Made by a program: the position numbers and the translations under genes. Below, one piece after another: positions 18,543 through 27,035 of a DNA stretch of 64,000 nucleotides; the stretch's first letter is position 1, and every line of letters starts with the position of its first letter. The notes below the pieces were generated by a model that did no database searches, was not told where the DNA came from, and saw only the letters and a list, made by a program, of their open reading frames with translations. The DNA lies in assembly GCF_000411975.1 (NCBI RefSeq), contig NZ_ASXG01000040.1, positions 43,859-107,858 on the forward strand, given 5' to 3'. The stretch comes from Amycolatopsis orientalis DSM 43388. Its GTDB lineage: Bacteria; Actinomycetota; Actinomycetes; Mycobacteriales; Pseudonocardiaceae.

Positions 18543-18734
18543 TCACACATGCGGATCGAGGTCGTCGCCGAGCAGCCGGCGCACCGCCGCGGCGTTCTCG
18601 TACCGCTGCTCGGGCAGCTTGCCGAGGTGCCCGAGCACGTCGTCGCCCGCACCGTTCGCGGCGGCCCGGCGAAGAAGCTCGTCGCGCTCGCACGGGTACT
18701 CGACTTCCGTCAAATACTCCCGGACGTCAGACAT
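18543..18734 (-). CDS. DUF2795 family small protein
   Basis: A 63-residue protein (MSDVREYLTEVEYPC...LLGDDLDPHV) with the DUF2795 pattern: an EYL-x3-EYP start, an alanine-rich central helix (LLRRAAANGAGDDVL), LGHLGKLP and a final YENAAAVRRLLG helix. These helical proteins are common in actinobacteria and have no established function. The ATG at 18734 is preceded by GGGAGCGCC. The gene is convergent with ackA, and the tail has been copied four times downstream. Confidence 0.75.
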   Translation of the reverse strand: MSDVREYLTEVEYPCERDELLRRAAANGAGDDVLGHLGKLPEQRYENAAAVRRLLGDDLDPHV

Positions 18735-19009
18735 GGCGCTCCCTTCTTCGGGTTCTCCCTCCGAATACCCGGCCGGTCCCGGATCAATGCGCGCCGGGTC
18801 CGGAACCTTCCCGCGGATTCCCGCCCGCACCTTTTCGCGGCACAGTTTCCCGGCCGTCTTCCCGCCCGGGGAAATGCCGCGGACTCGGTGCTCGCGGAGC
18901 GGCGGTTCCCGGCGCGGTGCCGTGGCGCATTGTCTCCCGCGACCAGCCACAGTGGACTCCTGTTATGGTCTGCGGTGACCACGTCCCGTTTCCAGGAGGA
19001 GCAGCCGCG

Positions 19010-19393
19010 ATGGCACAGAAAGTCCTCGTCGAGATGATCGACGACCTCGACGGGTCCGAAGCCGGGCAGACCGTCCCCTTCGGACTCGACGGCGTCCAGT
19101 ACGAAATCGATCTGTCCGACGAAAACGCCGCCTCCCTGCGCGAGGAGCTCGCGCCGTTCATCGCCGCCGCGCGCCGGACCGGCGGACGCAAGACGACCGT
19201 GCGCGCCGCGGCCGCTCCGACTGCCGAGGAACGGGAACGCTCCAAGGCGATCCGCACCTGGGCCCTCGACAACAACTGGGCCATCGCCGAACGCGGCCGC
19301 ATCCCGCGCGAGGTGATCGAGGCCTACGAGGAAAGCCTCAAGCAGGAGGCGAAACCGCGCAAGCGCACCGCGAAAAAGCGCGCCGGGAAATAA
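19010..19393 (+). CDS. lsr2: Lsr2-family nucleoid-associated protein
   Basis: A 127-residue H-NS-like xenogeneic silencer. The N-terminal dimerisation domain begins MAQKVLVEMIDDLDG and includes VQYEIDLSDENAASLREELAPFIAAAR; the C-terminal AT-hook-like DNA-binding domain contains IRTWALDNNWAIAERGRIPREVIEAYEES, with the usual RGR motif. The tail is lysine- and arginine-rich. ATG 19010 has a strong AGGAGGA site. A rho-independent terminator follows at 19491. It could silence the lower-GC stretch at 21180-21986; that is inference. Confidence 0.94.
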   Translation: MAQKVLVEMIDDLDGSEAGQTVPFGLDGVQYEIDLSDENAASLREELAPFIAAARRTGGRKTTVRAAAAPTAEERERSKAIRTWALDNNWAIAERGRIPREVIEAYEESLKQEAKPRKRTAKKRAGK

Positions 19394-19490
19394 GCTCCCG
19401 GTCTCGGCAGGGCCCGGATCGGGCATTTCCCGGGAAAGCCGGACGAGGCGGTCGCTCCCCCGCCGGAGTTTCGGTGCCGACACGAAGAAA

Positions 19491-19535
19491 ACCGCCCAGC
19501 CGGCGGCGAATGCCTCCGGCCGGGCGGTCCTTTTT
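19491..19535 (+). terminator. Rho-independent terminator after lsr2
   Basis: ACCGCCC (19491-19497) pairs with GGGCGGT (19522-19528), and inner GCCGG pairs with CCGGC after one mismatch. The hairpin is followed by CCTTTTTC. It is about 100 bases after the lsr2 stop and 80 before the nitroreductase start. Confidence 0.8.
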
Positions 19536-19615
19536 CCCGCGGGAGGAGGCAGGAATACGCCGCTGGCAGCGGAAACCCGCTACAGTGGCCCGGAAGACTT
19601 CTCGAGGGGGCGACG

Positions 19616-20203
19616 ATGGAGTTTCAGGAAGTCGTGCGGCGCAGGCGGATGGTGCGCAAGTTCACCGGCGAACCCGTGTCCGAGGACAGCGTCCGCCGGA
19701 TCATGCGCAACGCGCTGCGCGGTCCGTCCGCTGGGTTCTCCCAGGGCCAGGCGTTCCTCGTCCTGCAGGGCGACGACGTGCGACGGTTCGCCGACACGCT
19801 CGAATCCTGGACGGTGAGCGAGGACACCAAGGCCGCACCGGTGATCGTCGTCCCGTTTTCGGTGAAAGACGCCTACCTCGACCGCTACGCCGAGCCGGAC
19901 AAGGGCTGGACCGACCGCAGCGAGGACCACTGGCCGGTGCCGTTCTGGCACATCGACACCGGAATGGCCGTCCTGCTGATCCTGCAGACCGCGGTCGACG
20001 AAGGGCTCGGCGCGGTGTATTTCGGCATCGGCAGGGAAGACTTCGACCGGCTGCGCACCGAGTTCGGCGTGCCCGCCACCCACGAACCGATCGGCGCGAT
20101 CGCCATCGGCCACGACGCCGACGCCCCGATCTCGGCCGGCGCCTCCCCGGCTACCCGCCGCCGGAAGCCGTGGAACGAATCTGTCCATTTCGGGCAGTGG
20201 TAG
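19616..20203 (+). CDS. Nitroreductase family protein
   Basis: A 195-residue FMN-dependent oxidoreductase of the nitroreductase superfamily. It opens with EVVRRRRMVRKFTGEPVSEDSVRRIMRNALRGPSAG, the FMN-phosphate-binding start of the fold, and has AVLLILQTAVDEGLGAVYFGIG and a C-terminal EPIGAIAIG block. It resembles the small monodomain F420- or FMN-using subgroup of actinobacteria; the substrate is unknown. The start ATG 19616 follows GAGGGGGCG. Degenerate copies of its last 20 codons recur downstream. Confidence 0.85.
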   Translation: MEFQEVVRRRRMVRKFTGEPVSEDSVRRIMRNALRGPSAGFSQGQAFLVLQGDDVRRFADTLESWTVSEDTKAAPVIVVPFSVKDAYLDRYAEPDKGWTDRSEDHWPVPFWHIDTGMAVLLILQTAVDEGLGAVYFGIGREDFDRLRTEFGVPATHEPIGAIAIGHDADAPISAGASPATRRRKPWNESVHFGQW

Positions 20204-20760
20204 CGACAACCGCCCGTCAGCGCCGGGCCCAGAAGCCGAGGGCCGACAATCGGCCCGGTTACTGAGCCGCACACGCCGCGTTTGGGCGAGCCATTCAGGC
20301 CGCCCCGCCACGACGCTCCCCGGATGCCAAGATCTCAGCCAGAGCCTCCCCGGCCACCCGCCGCCGGAAGCCATGGAACGAAACTGTCTACTTCGGGAAG
20401 TGGCAGGAACACCGCCCGGGAGAGCCCATCGACGCTGGGCCTGGCAGCCGGCGCGGACGACGATCGGCCCGGCGACCGGTCGCTTAGCCGCACGACCCCA
20501 CGTTTGACCGGGCCACCACGCTGCGCCGTCAGACCGGCCCGCCACGGCGCTCCCCAGACGCCAAGATCTCAGCCAGAGCCTCCCCGGCCACCCGCCGCCG
20601 GAAGCCATGGAACGAAACTGTCTACTTCGGGAAGTGGTAGGAACAGCCGACCGGGAAAGCCCGTTGGCACCGGGCCTGAAAGCCGAGGCGGTCAGTCCCT
20701 CCCCGGCCACCCAGCATCGGAAGCCGTGGAACGAAGCGGCTCATTTCGGGCACTGGTAGC
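20141..20760 (+). repeat. Degenerate repeats of the nitroreductase 3' end
   Basis: The block beginning CTCCCCGGC-ACCC at 20141 (inside the gene, ending at its TAG 20203) recurs at about 20344, 20578 and 20697, each time followed by GGAAGCC-TGGAACGAA and C-T-CATTTCGGG or TACTTCGGGAAGTGG. The downstream text (CCAAGATCTCAGCCAGAGCC, GGCCCGG, GAGCCGCAC) is also repeated. Spacings are about 203, 234 and 119 bases. These are not open reading frames but decayed duplications of a gene tail plus its flank. Confidence 0.8.
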
Positions 20761-21986
20761 AACAACTGACCGGGAAAGGCCCATCGGCACCGGGTCCGAA
20801 GCCGAGGCGGACGACCATCGGCCCGGTCAACTGTCACTGAGCCGCACGAAGCCGCCTTTGGCCGGGCCACCTCGTGCGCCGTTCTGGCCAACCCGCCGCG
20901 GCGTTCCCCGGAGGCCGCGAACCACCTCAGCCGTCGTCGCGGACACCCCGGGCGCGAGTTGATCTTTCCGGTACGGGAGCACGGTTCCGCGCGGGCGAGC
21001 CGCGGCCGGACCGGACGGTGCCGCGCCTTCCCTGGCGAAACCCGCGACCGGATCAGCCGGAGGAAGCTCGGGTCGGCCGCCGGGCTCCGGAGTCGCCAGC
21101 CCGGTGCACGGTGACTCGATGTGCGGCTCCGGCGGCGTCAGCGGTGACGACCGCCGGTCATGCGCACTCACCACTTGACTCCCCGGAGCAAGTGTCCGGG
21201 AAAATTCAGCCAACACGAAAATATTTCGGGACCGATAGGGGAGCTCCGGAGAGCGCCATAATTCCAGCCCCAGCCCGCCGTTTCGCCGCGGCGGTACATC
21301 CGGGGCGAAAACAACCGTTTCGCCCGGAAGGGCCCCGCGAGCTTCACGGCGGCGACTCCTGCGGAAAAACCAGCGGAGCAACCCAACCTCTGCCGAACAG
21401 CGCAACGAAACCATCCGTCTGCCACCCAGGTCACCTCAATGGCACAAAACCGGGAGTCGAGTCGGATTTTCCCTCGAAAGTGCCATCAATCCCGCGAAAC
21501 AGCACTTGCACATTACAATTCGAGGACCAAGGTAACTCGACACCCCTCCGCGAACGGTCGATCCGAGGCCGGGAACCCCTCCGCGCAGCGACCACAGACC
21601 ACTCTTCGTGCCACGGATTTCACCCCACCGGACCAGTTCCGCGCGCACCAACCGGGGAATCCAGGCCCCGAAAGAGGGGAAATCCTGGTACCATCGCCCG
21701 TGCGGAGGATCGGTTTGCGATAAATGCACGACGACGACCGGACTTCCCCGGAAACCTTCACCGGACCGTCCCGGATCCGTCGACCACCGCCACTGGCCGT
21801 GGAAAAACAGAGGGCATTCACACAATTAACACCATTTGCCAGATTAATGCTCGTTCACGTGGTCTAGACCTCAATCCCGACACCTGTCGCATTTGTCAAT
21901 CGCTACGCGCATCGAACAGGTCACGAAATTGTCAAGACCGACGTCCGTAGGTTACGCCGGCGTTACATATACCGATCATTAGGCAG
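20761..21986. other. Long non-coding stretch upstream of the Pls-like gene
   Basis: No convincing gene is seen. Open frames exist on both strands, but they have neither coding-like composition nor recognisable families. From about 21180 the sequence becomes clearly less GC-rich than the rest of the window, with runs such as AAAATATTTCGGG and CACAATTAACACCATTTG. This is the likely promoter and regulatory region of the diaminopropionate cluster, possibly with a long leader. Confidence 0.6.
21951..21966. promoter_or_regulatory. Palindrome before the Pls-like gene, candidate operator
   Basis: GTTACGCCGGCGTTAC contains a perfect 10-base palindrome (ACGCCGGCGT) flanked on both sides by direct GTT/TAC bases. 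It is 20 bases upstream of the ATG at 21987, and TTGTCA at 21929 could serve as a -35 box. It does not match the DtxR/IdeR iron box well. Confidence 0.35.
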
Positions 21987-24488
21987 ATGGATCTCACCGA
22001 GTACCCGACCGCCCGACCCGGTCCGGCACCCGACACCCAGGAAGCATTCGCCCAGGTGATGGCCGACGTCACCGGGGCCGAAACCGTGTCGCCCGACAGC
22101 AACTTCTTCGCCGATCTCGGGGCCAACTCGCTCGTGCTGGCACAGTTCTGCGCGCGAGTGCGCAAACGCGCCGACCTGCCCTCCGTCTCGATCAAGGACA
22201 TTTACCGGAACCCGACCGTCGCCAGTCTCGTCGCCGCGTTGTCCGGGACGGAGGAACTCCCGGCCGAAGACCCGGGGCCCGCGCCCGCGGAGCCGGCGAA
22301 GAGGGCGAGCCGGCTCGAATACCTCGGTTGCGGAATCCTGCAGCTGGCGGTCTTCCTGGCGTATTCCTACCTCGTGGCCCGGGTGCTCGGCGTGGGCACC
22401 GGCTGGATCGTGGCCGGCAGCGGCGTGCTCGACTCCTATCTGCGCGCGGTCGGTTTCGGAGCGATGGTGCTGGCCATTCTGTGCACCCTCCCGATCGCCC
22501 TCAAATGGCTCCTCGTCGGCCGCTGGAAACCGGCGGAAATCCGCGTCTGGAGCCTCGGGTACGTGCGATTCTGGCTGGTGAAGACCCTCGTGCAGCGGAA
22601 CCTGCTGGTCCCGCTGTTCGCCGGTTCCCCGCTCTACTCGCTGTACCTGCGCGCGCTGGGCGCGAAGATCGGCAAGGGCGTCGCCGTCTTCTCGCGCTAC
22701 GTCCCGGTGTGCACCGACCTGCTCACCATCGGGGAAGGCACGGTGGTCTGCAAGGACACCTACTTCACCACCTACCGCGCGCAGAACGGGCTCATCCGGA
22801 CCGGGCCGGTCGTGCTCGGCGCGCACGCTTACGTCGGGGAGATGTCCGTCCTCGACATCGAGACCCGGATCGGCGACCGCGCCCAGCTCGGACACGCCTC
22901 GTCCCTGCACGCCGGGCAGGCGATTCCGCCAGGGCAGAGCTGGCACGGCGTGCCCGCGGTTCCCGCCGACGTGCACTACCGGCGGGTCGAGCCCCGCGCC
23001 TGCGGCAGTGTCCGGCGGGCATTATTCGCCGTGCGCCAAGCGCTGACCGCGGTCTTCTTCCTGGCCCCGCTGGTGCTCGGCCTGTTCAGCTTCGTGCTGC
23101 TCACGCTGCCGAACCTCAGCCCGGCGCTGGGACTCGGCTCGGCCGTCCTCGACTTCGCCAACCCGAAGTTCTACTGGAAAGCCCTCGTCGTCTCCCTCAT
23201 CCTGTACTTCGGCCTGCGGCTCGCCGGATTCCTGATCGTCGTCCTGGTGCCGCGGCTGCTCAACCTCGCGCTCAAACCCGGCGAGGTCTACCGGCTCTAC
23301 ACGCTGCGCTACACCGCGCACCGTGCCATCCGGATGCTCACGAACCCGCGGTTCTTCAAGACCCTCCTCGGCGACAGCTCGGCCATCGTGCACTTCCTGC
23401 GCGCGCTGGGCTGCCAGGTCTCCAAGAAGGAACAGACCGGATCCAATTTCGGGCTCGAGGAGAAATACGAGAACCCGTATCTGTTCGAGGCCGGCGCGGG
23501 CACGATGGTCGCCGACGGCCTCTCCGTCGTCAACGCCGAGTACACCAGCACGTCCTTCCGGCTTTCCCGGGTGCGGGTCGGGGCGCGGAACTTCCTCGGC
23601 AACCACGTCGTCTACCCGGCCGGCGCGAGGACCGGGGACAACTGCCTGCTCGCCACCAAGGTCCTGGTGCCGCTCGACGGCCCGGTGCGCGAGGGCGTCG
23701 GGCTGCTCGGCTTCCCCAGCTTCGAGATCCCGCGCTCGGTGGAGCGCGACAGCCAGTTCGACCACCCGAAGACGCCGGAGGAATTCCGGCGCAGGCTGGC
23801 CGCCAAGACGCGGCACAACGCCGGGGGCATGCTGCTGTACGCGCTGTCGCAATGGCTGTTCTTCTACGGGCTGCTGCTCATGACCTGGGCCTCGGACGTC
23901 TACTACGACCTGATCGGCCCCTCGCTGTTCGCGATCGACACGCTGGCGTTTCTGCTGTACGGCATCGGCTATTTCGCCGTCGTCGAACGGCTCACGGTGT
24001 TCGTCCGACCGTTGCGCCCGGTCTCGTGCTCGATTTACGACCGCCGATTCTGGCGCCAGGAACGGTTCTGGAAAGCCGCGGCGACCAACGCGCACCTGCG
24101 CGCGCTCGACGGCACCCCGTTCAAGAGCGTGCTGTGGCGGCTGCTGGGCGTCCGGGTCGGCAAGCGGCTGTTCGACGACGGCGCGGGCATCATCGAGAAG
24201 ACGTTGGTACGCATCGGAAACGACGTCACGCTCAACGTCGGGTCCGTCGTCCAGTGCCATTCGCAGGAGGACGGCGGGTTCAAATTGGACCGCATCTCGA
24301 TCGGCAACGGGTGCACTGTCGGCACCGCGGCACTGGTGCATTACGGCGTGACGATGGGCGACGGTTCGACGCTTGCCCCCGATTCCTTCCTCATGAAGGG
24401 CACTGAAGTCCCGGACGGCGCGCACTGGGGCGGAAACCCCGCGCACGAGATCCGGGCGGGCCGCCGCCAGCCGGCGGGGAAATCGTGA
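21987..24488 (+). CDS. Carrier domain fused to six-TM, three-LbH module; C-terminal half of a Pls/PosA-type synthetase
   Basis: An 833-residue membrane enzyme. Residues about 18-88 are a phosphopantetheine carrier domain with attachment Ser48 in DLGANSLV. Then follow three pairs of membrane helices (about 113-172, 345-430 and 615-670) alternating with three left-handed beta-helix (hexapeptide) soluble regions rich in IG-x4-G turns. This TM-C1-TM-C2-TM-C3 layout is that of epsilon-poly-L-lysine synthetase (Pls), where those domains form isopeptide bonds between successive monomers. In Pls the adenylation domain is fused in front; here it is a separate gene immediately downstream with its own carrier. 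The ATG at 21987 lies 20 bases after a palindrome, and its stop overlaps the next gene (GTGA). Product chemistry is inferred. Confidence 0.85.
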   Translation: MDLTEYPTARPGPAPDTQEAFAQVMADVTGAETVSPDSNFFADLGANSLVLAQFCARVRKRADLPSVSIKDIYRNPTVASLVAALSGTEELPAEDPGPAPAEPAKRASRLEYLGCGILQLAVFLAYSYLVARVLGVGTGWIVAGSGVLDSYLRAVGFGAMVLAILCTLPIALKWLLVGRWKPAEIRVWSLGYVRFWLVKTLVQRNLLVPLFAGSPLYSLYLRALGAKIGKGVAVFSRYVPVCTDLLTIGEGTVVCKDTYFTTYRAQNGLIRTGPVVLGAHAYVGEMSVLDIETRIGDRAQLGHASSLHAGQAIPPGQSWHGVPAVPADVHYRRVEPRACGSVRRALFAVRQALTAVFFLAPLVLGLFSFVLLTLPNLSPALGLGSAVLDFANPKFYWKALVVSLILYFGLRLAGFLIVVLVPRLLNLALKPGEVYRLYTLRYTAHRAIRMLTNPRFFKTLLGDSSAIVHFLRALGCQVSKKEQTGSNFGLEEKYENPYLFEAGAGTMVADGLSVVNAEYTSTSFRLSRVRVGARNFLGNHVVYPAGARTGDNCLLATKVLVPLDGPVREGVGLLGFPSFEIPRSVERDSQFDHPKTPEEFRRRLAAKTRHNAGGMLLYALSQWLFFYGLLLMTWASDVYYDLIGPSLFAIDTLAFLLYGIGYFAVVERLTVFVRPLRPVSCSIYDRRFWRQERFWKAAATNAHLRALDGTPFKSVLWRLLGVRVGKRLFDDGAGIIEKTLVRIGNDVTLNVGSVVQCHSQEDGGFKLDRISIGNGCTVGTAALVHYGVTMGDGSTLAPDSFLMKGTEVPDGAHWGGNPAHEIRAGRRQPAGKS

Positions 24489-26992
24489 CGGACGACCGAC
24501 AACCACGGGAAGGAAAGCCCATGAGAACCGGACTGGGAGCGGTTCGCGAGCATTGGCGCGAAGCACTCACCGTCGGCGGCCGAACCAGCGTTCCGCGCTG
24601 GACGCTGGAGGCCGGCTCCGGGATCGGCGACCACGAAACGCCGGTACCCCGGGGAAGCGCGGCCGCGCTGCGGCAGCTGGCCGGCCAGCTGCGCGTGCCG
24701 CTCAGCTCGGTGCTGCTCGCCGCGCACGCCAAGGTGCTCGCCGCGTTGTCCGGCGAGACCGAGGTGTGCACCGGCTGGGTCGCCGAACCGGGCGGAGCGC
24801 CGCTGCCCTGCCGGCTCGGCACCGGGGCGGCCACCTGGCGCGAACTGATCGAGCACGCCGCGGACATCGACGCCCGGACCCGAGCCTTCCGGGACTTCCC
24901 GGTCGCCGAACTGCGCGGCGAACTAGGCGTCCCCGCCCCGCCGTTCGAGACGGTCCTCGACCCGACCGGCACCGCCGGGGACCTCGACGGGGACACCGTG
25001 CTGCGGCTGGACGCCTCCCCGGACCTGGAGTGGCTCCGGCTGCGCTTCCGCACCGAGGTGCTGGATTCCGAAGCCGCCGAACGCATCCTCGGCTACCACC
25101 TGAACGCGCTCACGCTGATCCGCACCGACGTCGACGCTCCGCATCGCGAAACGACTCTCCTGTCGGCCGAGGAACTCAAGCTGCAGCTGGAAGGACTCGC
25201 CGGGCCGCACGTGGAAGTGCCGGACCTGCGCTGCCACGAATTGTTCGAGCGCAGCGTCGCCCGCAACCCGGACGCGATCGCCGCGGTGCACGGCGACCGG
25301 CGCTGGACGTACCGGGAACTCAACGGGCGCGCCAACCGGCTAGCTCGGGCGCTGGTCGCGCGCGGGCTGCGCCGCGAGAGCGTCGTCGCGGTGGTCACCG
25401 CACGCAATCTGGACTGGATGGCCGCCGTGCTCGCCGTGTTCAAGGCGGGCGGCGTCTACCTGCCGATCGAGCCGCATTTCCCGACCGACCGCATCGCGAC
25501 CACCCTGCGCCGGGCCGGCTGCGAACTCGTGCTGACCGAGCCGGGCAGCACGAAGACGCTGCGCAAGGCCGTCGAATCGCTGCCCGGCGTGCGCACCTTG
25601 TTCGTGGACGCCGCGTACGAGGAGGCCCATTCCGAAGACGACCTCGGCATCGCCGTCGACTCCGGCCAGCTCGCCTACATCTACTTCACCTCCGGCTCCA
25701 CCGGCGAGCCGAAGGGCGCGATGTGCGAGCACGCCGGGATGGTCAACCACCTCTGCGCCAAGATCAACGACCTCGGCATCACCGAGGAGTCGGTGGTGGC
25801 GCAGGTCGCGCCGCAGTGCTTCGACATCTCGTTGTGGCAGCTGGTTTCCGCCCTGCTGGTCGGCGGGACCACACTGCTGATCGAGCAGGACGTGATCCTG
25901 GACGCCGACCGGTTCGTGGCCGAACTCGCCGCCGGCGGGGTTTCGGTGCTGCAGGTGGTGCCCTCCTACCTCGAGGTCGTGCTGTCCGCGATGGACCGGA
26001 ACCCGGTCGCGCTGCCGGGCCTGCGCTGCGTGTCGGTGACCGGCGAGGCGCTCAAGACCGAGCTGGCGCAGCGCTGGTTCGCCACGATGCCGGACGTCAA
26101 GCTGGTCAACGCCTACGGCCTCACCGAAACCTCGGACGACACCAATCACGAGGTGATGGACCGCGCACCCGAGCGGGAACGGGTGCCGCTCGGGCCGCCG
26201 GTGCAGAACGTGCGCGTGTACGTCGTGGACGAGCGGCTCGAGCCGGTCCCGCTCGGCGCGCCGGGCGAGATCGTGTTCTCCGGGGTGTGCGTCGGCCGCG
26301 GCTACGTCAACGACCCGGAACGCACCGCGCGGGCGTTCACCGCCGACCCGCACCGGCCGGACTCCCAGCTCTACCGCAGCGGCGACCACGGCCGCTGGCT
26401 TCCCGAGGGCAAGCTGGAATTCCTCGGCAGACGCGATTCGCAGGTCAAGATCCGCGGTTTCCGGATCGAGATCGGCGAAATCGAGAACACGCTGCTGCGG
26501 GTGCCCGGCGTGCGCGACGGTGCGGTGGTCGTGGCCGACCGCGGCGAGCAGGGCAAGCGGCTGGTCGCGTTCTATGCGAGCCCGGAGCAGCTCGACCCCG
26601 AGCTGATGCGGGAGCACCTCGCCGCCGCGCTGCCGGAGTACCTGCTGCCCTCGGCGTTTCACTGGCGGGCGCAGCTTCCGTTGACCGCCAACGGAAAAAT
26701 CGACAAGAAGCACCTGACCGCGCTGGCCGTCGAACTCGACGCCGCCGAAGAGGACTACGCCGAACCGGTCACCGCAACCGAGAAGCGGCTCGCCGGGGCC
26801 TGGGCGCAGGTCCTCGGCGTGCGGGACGGCCGGATCGGCCGCCGGGACCATTTCTTCGACCGGGGCGGCACGTCGCTGTCCGCGGTGAAGCTGGCGATCG
26901 CGCTCGACCGCGCGGTCTCGATCAAGGACGTCGCCCGGCACCCCGTGCTCGCCGATCTGGCCGCGCTGATCGACCGCCGGTCCGGCTCCTGA
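24485..26992 (+). CDS. Adenylation-carrier protein (NRPS-type) with truncated condensation-like N-terminus
   Basis: An 835-residue protein (823 if translated from the ATG at 24521, which has a better GGAAGG site). The first ~210 residues resemble the second half of a condensation domain (LSSVLLAAHAKVLAALSGETEV) and lack an HHxxxDG motif. An adenylation domain follows: YIYFTSGSTGEPKGA (A3), FDISLWQL (A4), NAYGLTETSDD (A5), YRSGDHGRW (A7) and NGKIDKK (A10). The C-terminal carrier has DRGGTSLSAVKL. By-eye alignment to GrsA gives a binding-pocket code D-I-W-Q-S-T-A-D-D-K, with acidic residues at 330 and 331 that suit a diamino acid. It would activate the monomer and hand it to the Pls-like partner. 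The GTG start overlaps the preceding stop. Confidence 0.9.
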   Translation: MTDDRQPREGKPMRTGLGAVREHWREALTVGGRTSVPRWTLEAGSGIGDHETPVPRGSAAALRQLAGQLRVPLSSVLLAAHAKVLAALSGETEVCTGWVAEPGGAPLPCRLGTGAATWRELIEHAADIDARTRAFRDFPVAELRGELGVPAPPFETVLDPTGTAGDLDGDTVLRLDASPDLEWLRLRFRTEVLDSEAAERILGYHLNALTLIRTDVDAPHRETTLLSAEELKLQLEGLAGPHVEVPDLRCHELFERSVARNPDAIAAVHGDRRWTYRELNGRANRLARALVARGLRRESVVAVVTARNLDWMAAVLAVFKAGGVYLPIEPHFPTDRIATTLRRAGCELVLTEPGSTKTLRKAVESLPGVRTLFVDAAYEEAHSEDDLGIAVDSGQLAYIYFTSGSTGEPKGAMCEHAGMVNHLCAKINDLGITEESVVAQVAPQCFDISLWQLVSALLVGGTTLLIEQDVILDADRFVAELAAGGVSVLQVVPSYLEVVLSAMDRNPVALPGLRCVSVTGEALKTELAQRWFATMPDVKLVNAYGLTETSDDTNHEVMDRAPERERVPLGPPVQNVRVYVVDERLEPVPLGAPGEIVFSGVCVGRGYVNDPERTARAFTADPHRPDSQLYRSGDHGRWLPEGKLEFLGRRDSQVKIRGFRIEIGEIENTLLRVPGVRDGAVVVADRGEQGKRLVAFYASPEQLDPELMREHLAAALPEYLLPSAFHWRAQLPLTANGKIDKKHLTALAVELDAAEEDYAEPVTATEKRLAGAWAQVLGVRDGRIGRRDHFFDRGGTSLSAVKLAIALDRAVSIKDVARHPVLADLAALIDRRSGS

Positions 26993-27035
26993 ACCCGTGA
27001 ACCTCGTGAACCGCGGAAATCGAAAGGATTCCCCG

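Noticed and set aside
20874..21950. 358-codon plus-strand frame before the Pls-like gene
   Set aside because: Composition is unlike a protein (Pro/Arg/Ser-rich without structure), there is no ribosome site, and it runs through the lower-GC regulatory region.
21945..21970. Iron box (DtxR/IdeR) before the Pls-like gene
   Set aside because: TAGGTTACGCCGGCGTTAC shares only part of the consensus. SbnA/SbnB occur in siderophore clusters, but no siderophore synthetase or transporter is present here.
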